Assembly (NCBI GenBank): GCA_902767775.1
Contig: CACXIP010000004.1
Coordinates: 124,001 to 188,000, forward strand
DNA length: 64,000 nucleotides
Source: an uncultured Prevotellaceae bacterium
GTDB lineage: Bacteria > Bacteroidota > Bacteroidia > Bacteroidales > Bacteroidaceae
Reading direction: 5' to 3'
Of the stretch, positions 61,831 through 64,000 are shown piece by piece. Numbering within the stretch: the stretch's first letter is position 1; the number at the start of each line of letters is the position of its first letter. The position numbers and the translations under genes are program-made. The notes below the pieces were generated by a model that was not told where the DNA came from, searched no databases, and worked only from the letters and a program-made list of their open reading frames with translations.

Positions 61831-62808
61831 ATGGCAACAATAAAAATATGGGAAGAAATACCCAATAGGATTATGTATAAGATTTGCACTTGGATTAGCC
61901 GGTGGATGGCTGTCATTGTATTGCTGATGGCAGCTGCAGCATTGTTGTGGCCTCAAGTAATCGGAGTCATCAAGACCTCATGGATTAGTTGGTTGTTGGG
62001 ACTGATAATGTTCGGCATGGGCCTAACACTAAAATTGGAGGACTTCCGCATCGTCTTCTCCCGTCCCAAGGATGTCATTGTGGGATTCCTTGCCCAGTTC
62101 ATCATCATGCCCATATTGGCTTGGCTGCTTACGAAAGTGTTCTCTTTGCCCGCCGAACTTGCTGTGGGTGTCATCCTCGTAGGCTGTTGTCCTGGTGGCA
62201 CTGCCTCCAATGTCATCACCTACCTGGCAGGTGGCGACCTGGCATTGTCTGTCGGCATTACCAGCGTATCCACTCTCCTTGCTCCTTTGGTTACTCCGTT
62301 GCTTACTTGGCTGCTGGCTGGTACGCTCGTCGATGTCAACGTCTGGCAGATGTTCATGAGCATCGTGCAGGTCATTATCCTTCCCATCGGTTTAGGACTG
62401 TTGGTCAAGAAGTTTGTCAAATTGTCCGACAATGTGATGAACAAAGTGCTGCCCGCATTCTCCACCATCGCCATTACTTTGATTGTCGGTGCTGTGGTAT
62501 CGGCCAACGCAGAGAAGCTGCTCACCTGTGGCCTGTTGATTATAGCCGTCGTCATCCTGCACAACCTGCTGGGATTTTTGTTTGGCTTCCTTCTCTCCAA
62601 AATACTCCACCTGTCAAGGAAGAAAAGCACCGCCATCAGTGTTGAGGTGGGCATGCAGAACTCCGGACTGGCCTGTTCACTTGCCCAGCAACATTTTCAA
62701 TCCATGGCACTCGCGACAGTGCCCGGTGCCATCTTCAGTGTATGGCACAACATAGCAGGTGCCTTGTTGGCACGTCTGGTTAGGTCATGGAATGAGAAAG
62801 AGGAATAG
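61831..62808 (+). CDS. Bile acid:Na+ symporter (BASS) family transporter
   Basis: A 325-residue protein with about nine to ten membrane helices. The conserved LVGCCPGGTASNVITYLAGGDLALSVGITSVSTLLAPLVTPLLTWLLAG block (about 108-160) and EVGMQNSGLACSLAQQHF (about 272-290) hold the two sodium sites of BASS/ASBT-type proteins. Bacterial members carry bile acids, pantoate or other organic anions; this one's substrate is unknown. An alternative ATG at 61873 (MYKICTWI) would drop the polar N-terminus. Same operon as the tandem GH43 gene, which might hint at an organic anion from the glycan, but that is speculative. Confidence 0.85.
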   Translation: MATIKIWEEIPNRIMYKICTWISRWMAVIVLLMAAAALLWPQVIGVIKTSWISWLLGLIMFGMGLTLKLEDFRIVFSRPKDVIVGFLAQFIIMPILAWLLTKVFSLPAELAVGVILVGCCPGGTASNVITYLAGGDLALSVGITSVSTLLAPLVTPLLTWLLAGTLVDVNVWQMFMSIVQVIILPIGLGLLVKKFVKLSDNVMNKVLPAFSTIAITLIVGAVVSANAEKLLTCGLLIIAVVILHNLLGFLFGFLLSKILHLSRKKSTAISVEVGMQNSGLACSLAQQHFQSMALATVPGAIFSVWHNIAGALLARLVRSWNEKEE

Positions 62809-62833
62809 CAGTACGCTGATGACAGATGCCAGG

Positions 62834-63520
62834 TTATTTCAGCATTGACTCCAACAGCAGCAAGTCGTGCCGATAGGTGACCTTGATATTGGTCGGTTCT
62901 CCCTCCACAACAAAGATGGGAACCTCGGGTAAGTACCGCCTTACCACACCACAGTCGTCGGTCACCGTAAAAGCAGGGTCGGCAAGTGCCAGGTCGTATG
63001 CCCTGCGGATGATATGGCGGCGGAAGCACTGCGGCGTCTGTGCGTTGCGCAATTGGTCTCGGGGTGGAATGTCGGCGATGCAGCCGTCGTCGCTGATATG
63101 CCAGATGGTGTCCGTGGTTTTTGTTGCCACTCCCACCGCATCATGGTGCTCCAGCGCATGGATGCAGTCGGTGATGATACGGTGGCTGACCATCGGTCTC
63201 ACCGCATCGTGGAAAAGCAGGCAGTCATCATCGGATGAATATGCATTGAGTGCTGCCAAACTTGAGTCATAACGCTCCTTGCCGCCGGGCAATATCTTCC
63301 TTACTTTGAGGAAGTTGCCAGCTTTTACTATCTGCTCCACTTCCGGGATGCAGTCGGCACGGCTCACCACAGCCACTTCATCAATAAGCGGGTGACTGTC
63401 AAACACACGGATGGTATGGGCCAAGATGGTCTCTCCCGCCACCTCAATCAGTTGCTTGGGCTTGCCTCCGCCCAGTCGCGAGCCACTGCCGCCCGCAAGA
63501 ATGATTGCGATATTCATCAT
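62834..63520 (-). CDS. IspD/TarI-family cytidylyltransferase
   Basis: A 228-residue nucleotidyltransferase. LAGGSGSRLGGGKPKQ (residues about 8-23) binds CTP; FHDAVRPMVS, KTTDTIWHI and the RNAQTPQCFR block are shared by IspD (methylerythritol-phosphate pathway) and TarI (ribitol-5-phosphate activation). The GGSGSRLGGGKPKQL form and NAQTPQ could suggest TarI, but no partner gene (ispF, tarJ) is adjacent, so I leave the reaction open: CTP + methylerythritol 4-phosphate or another polyol phosphate. Starts at 63520 (or 63517); the -7 element TACTTTTG at 63532-63525 puts the transcript start at or next to the ATG, suggesting a leaderless message. Confidence 0.75.
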   Translation of the reverse strand: MMNIAIILAGGSGSRLGGGKPKQLIEVAGETILAHTIRVFDSHPLIDEVAVVSRADCIPEVEQIVKAGNFLKVRKILPGGKERYDSSLAALNAYSSDDDCLLFHDAVRPMVSHRIITDCIHALEHHDAVGVATKTTDTIWHISDDGCIADIPPRDQLRNAQTPQCFRRHIIRRAYDLALADPAFTVTDDCGVVRRYLPEVPIFVVEGEPTNIKVTYRHDLLLLESMLK

Positions 63521-63524
63521 ATTG

Positions 63525-63532
63525 CAAAAGTA
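63525..63532 (-). promoter_or_regulatory. -7 element of the cytidylyltransferase gene
   Basis: Minus strand TACTTTTG, only 4 bp from the first ATG. The predicted transcript start coincides with the start codon. Confidence 0.5.
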
Positions 63533-63576
63533 AGCAAAAAACCATGAAAACTTACCTTATTCTTGATAAATATCGC

Positions 63577-63584
63577 TATTTTTG
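63577..63584 (+). promoter_or_regulatory. -7 element of the CE2-like esterase gene
   Basis: TATTTTTG, 18 bp before the ATG at 63603. No clear -33 element. Confidence 0.5.
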
Positions 63585-63602
63585 CATGAAAAATCAACCA
63601 TC

Positions 63603-64000
63603 ATGAGAAAAACTATCATCATCAGTCTGCTGGCCGTCATCTCACTGACTGCCTATGCAGCCAGCGAGAAGACTTTGTCCGGCAATGACTCCGGTGCTGT
63701 CTACATCGGACGGACGGAGGTGAAAGCCGATGGCTCCGTGAGCTACGACTGGAGCGGTGTCTATGTGCAGACCGACTTCACAGGAGGTTACCTTGCCATT
63801 GAAGCATCAGAGGCAGGCGAGTCATGGCACAACCTGTTTATTGACGGACAGTGGGTGCGCAAACTGAAAATCACAGGCAGCACACCACAGCGCATCGTTT
63901 TGGCAGAGCGGTTGAGCAAAGGCACCCACCGACTGCGCCTGCAGAAATGCACGGAGGGACAGTATGGATGTACCACCATCCACCGCTTCATCCTCGCCAA
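63603..64000 (+). CDS. Probable CE2-type carbohydrate esterase, 5' part only
   Basis: The window ends inside this gene; 132 residues are visible and no stop is reached. A signal peptide (about 1-19, ending AYAAS) is followed by a beta-sandwich segment with VYIGRTEVKADGSVSYDWSGVYVQ and LFIDGQWVRKL, which resembles the N-terminal jelly-roll of CE2 acetyl-esterases, whose SGNH catalytic domain would lie beyond the edge. The start is the ATG at 63603 (MRKTIIISLLAVISL). CE2 enzymes deacetylate xylan or mannan. Divergent from the cytidylyltransferase. Confidence 0.6.
   Translation, partial: MRKTIIISLLAVISLTAYAASEKTLSGNDSGAVYIGRTEVKADGSVSYDWSGVYVQTDFTGGYLAIEASEAGESWHNLFIDGQWVRKLKITGSTPQRIVLAERLSKGTHRLRLQKCTEGQYGCTTIHRFILA

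Overview
The window looks like chromosome of a Prevotella/Segatella-type member of the Bacteroidetes. Four things point there: promoters with the Bacteroidetes signature (TTTG, about 20 nt, then TAnnTTTG) ahead of many genes, with little Shine-Dalgarno signal; a glsA-glsB glycine-lipid pair; a TonB/ExbB/ExbD/ExbD locus of the Bacteroidetes kind; and a xylan operon (esterase, GPH symporter, GH10, GH43) resembling the xyn cluster described in Prevotella bryantii. No plasmid, phage, CRISPR or intact insertion sequence was seen.

Layout. 1-2616: a MATE-type exporter fused to a degenerate RsbW-like ATPase domain, then poorly coding sequence. 2617-7680: a DUF2461 gene, and on the minus strand glsA, glsB and a secreted beta-helix protein apparently transcribed together. 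7957-24476: a complete division and cell-wall (dcw) cluster, mraZ-rsmH-ftsL-ftsI-murE-mraY-murD-ftsW-murG-murC-ftsQ-ftsA-ftsZ-yqeY, preceded by a clear MraZ operator and with one internal promoter before murG. 24478-27866: recO, tRNA-Glu(UUC), rpsT and gyrB. 27927-31263: a secreted GH95 glycosidase and an AraC-type regulator. 31520-35994: an LptF/G-family permease, ribBA and an aspartate-type aminotransferase. 36208-41833: the energy-transduction locus exbB-exbD-exbD-tonB, then a PstS-like lipoprotein and a TPR protein.

41952-46689 (minus) is the xylan operon: GDSL esterase, sugar symporter, GH10 xylanase, GH43 xylosidase. 46851-52012 (minus) holds a CapA-like protein, a DUF3160 protein, a small secreted protein and a thioredoxin-like lipoprotein without its cysteines. 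52132-57033 (minus) is a BACON/OB-fold lipoprotein next to an Oar-like TonB-dependent receptor. 57267-64000: pnp with a disordered Asn/Gly/Arg tail, a tandem GH43 protein with a BASS-family transporter, an IspD/TarI-family cytidylyltransferase, and the 5' end of a probable CE2-type esterase cut by the window edge.

Themes are envelope building (peptidoglycan, glycine lipids, LPS export), TonB-driven uptake and degradation of plant or host glycans. No wholly new system stands out. The most rewarding points are the MraZ operator overlapping its promoter, hairpin repeats including one translated into the CapA-like protein, dyad or repeat elements ahead of the MATE, AraC and xylan genes, the receptor/OB-lipoprotein pair, and several domain fusions or losses. 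All assignments come from reading the sequence; no database search was run.
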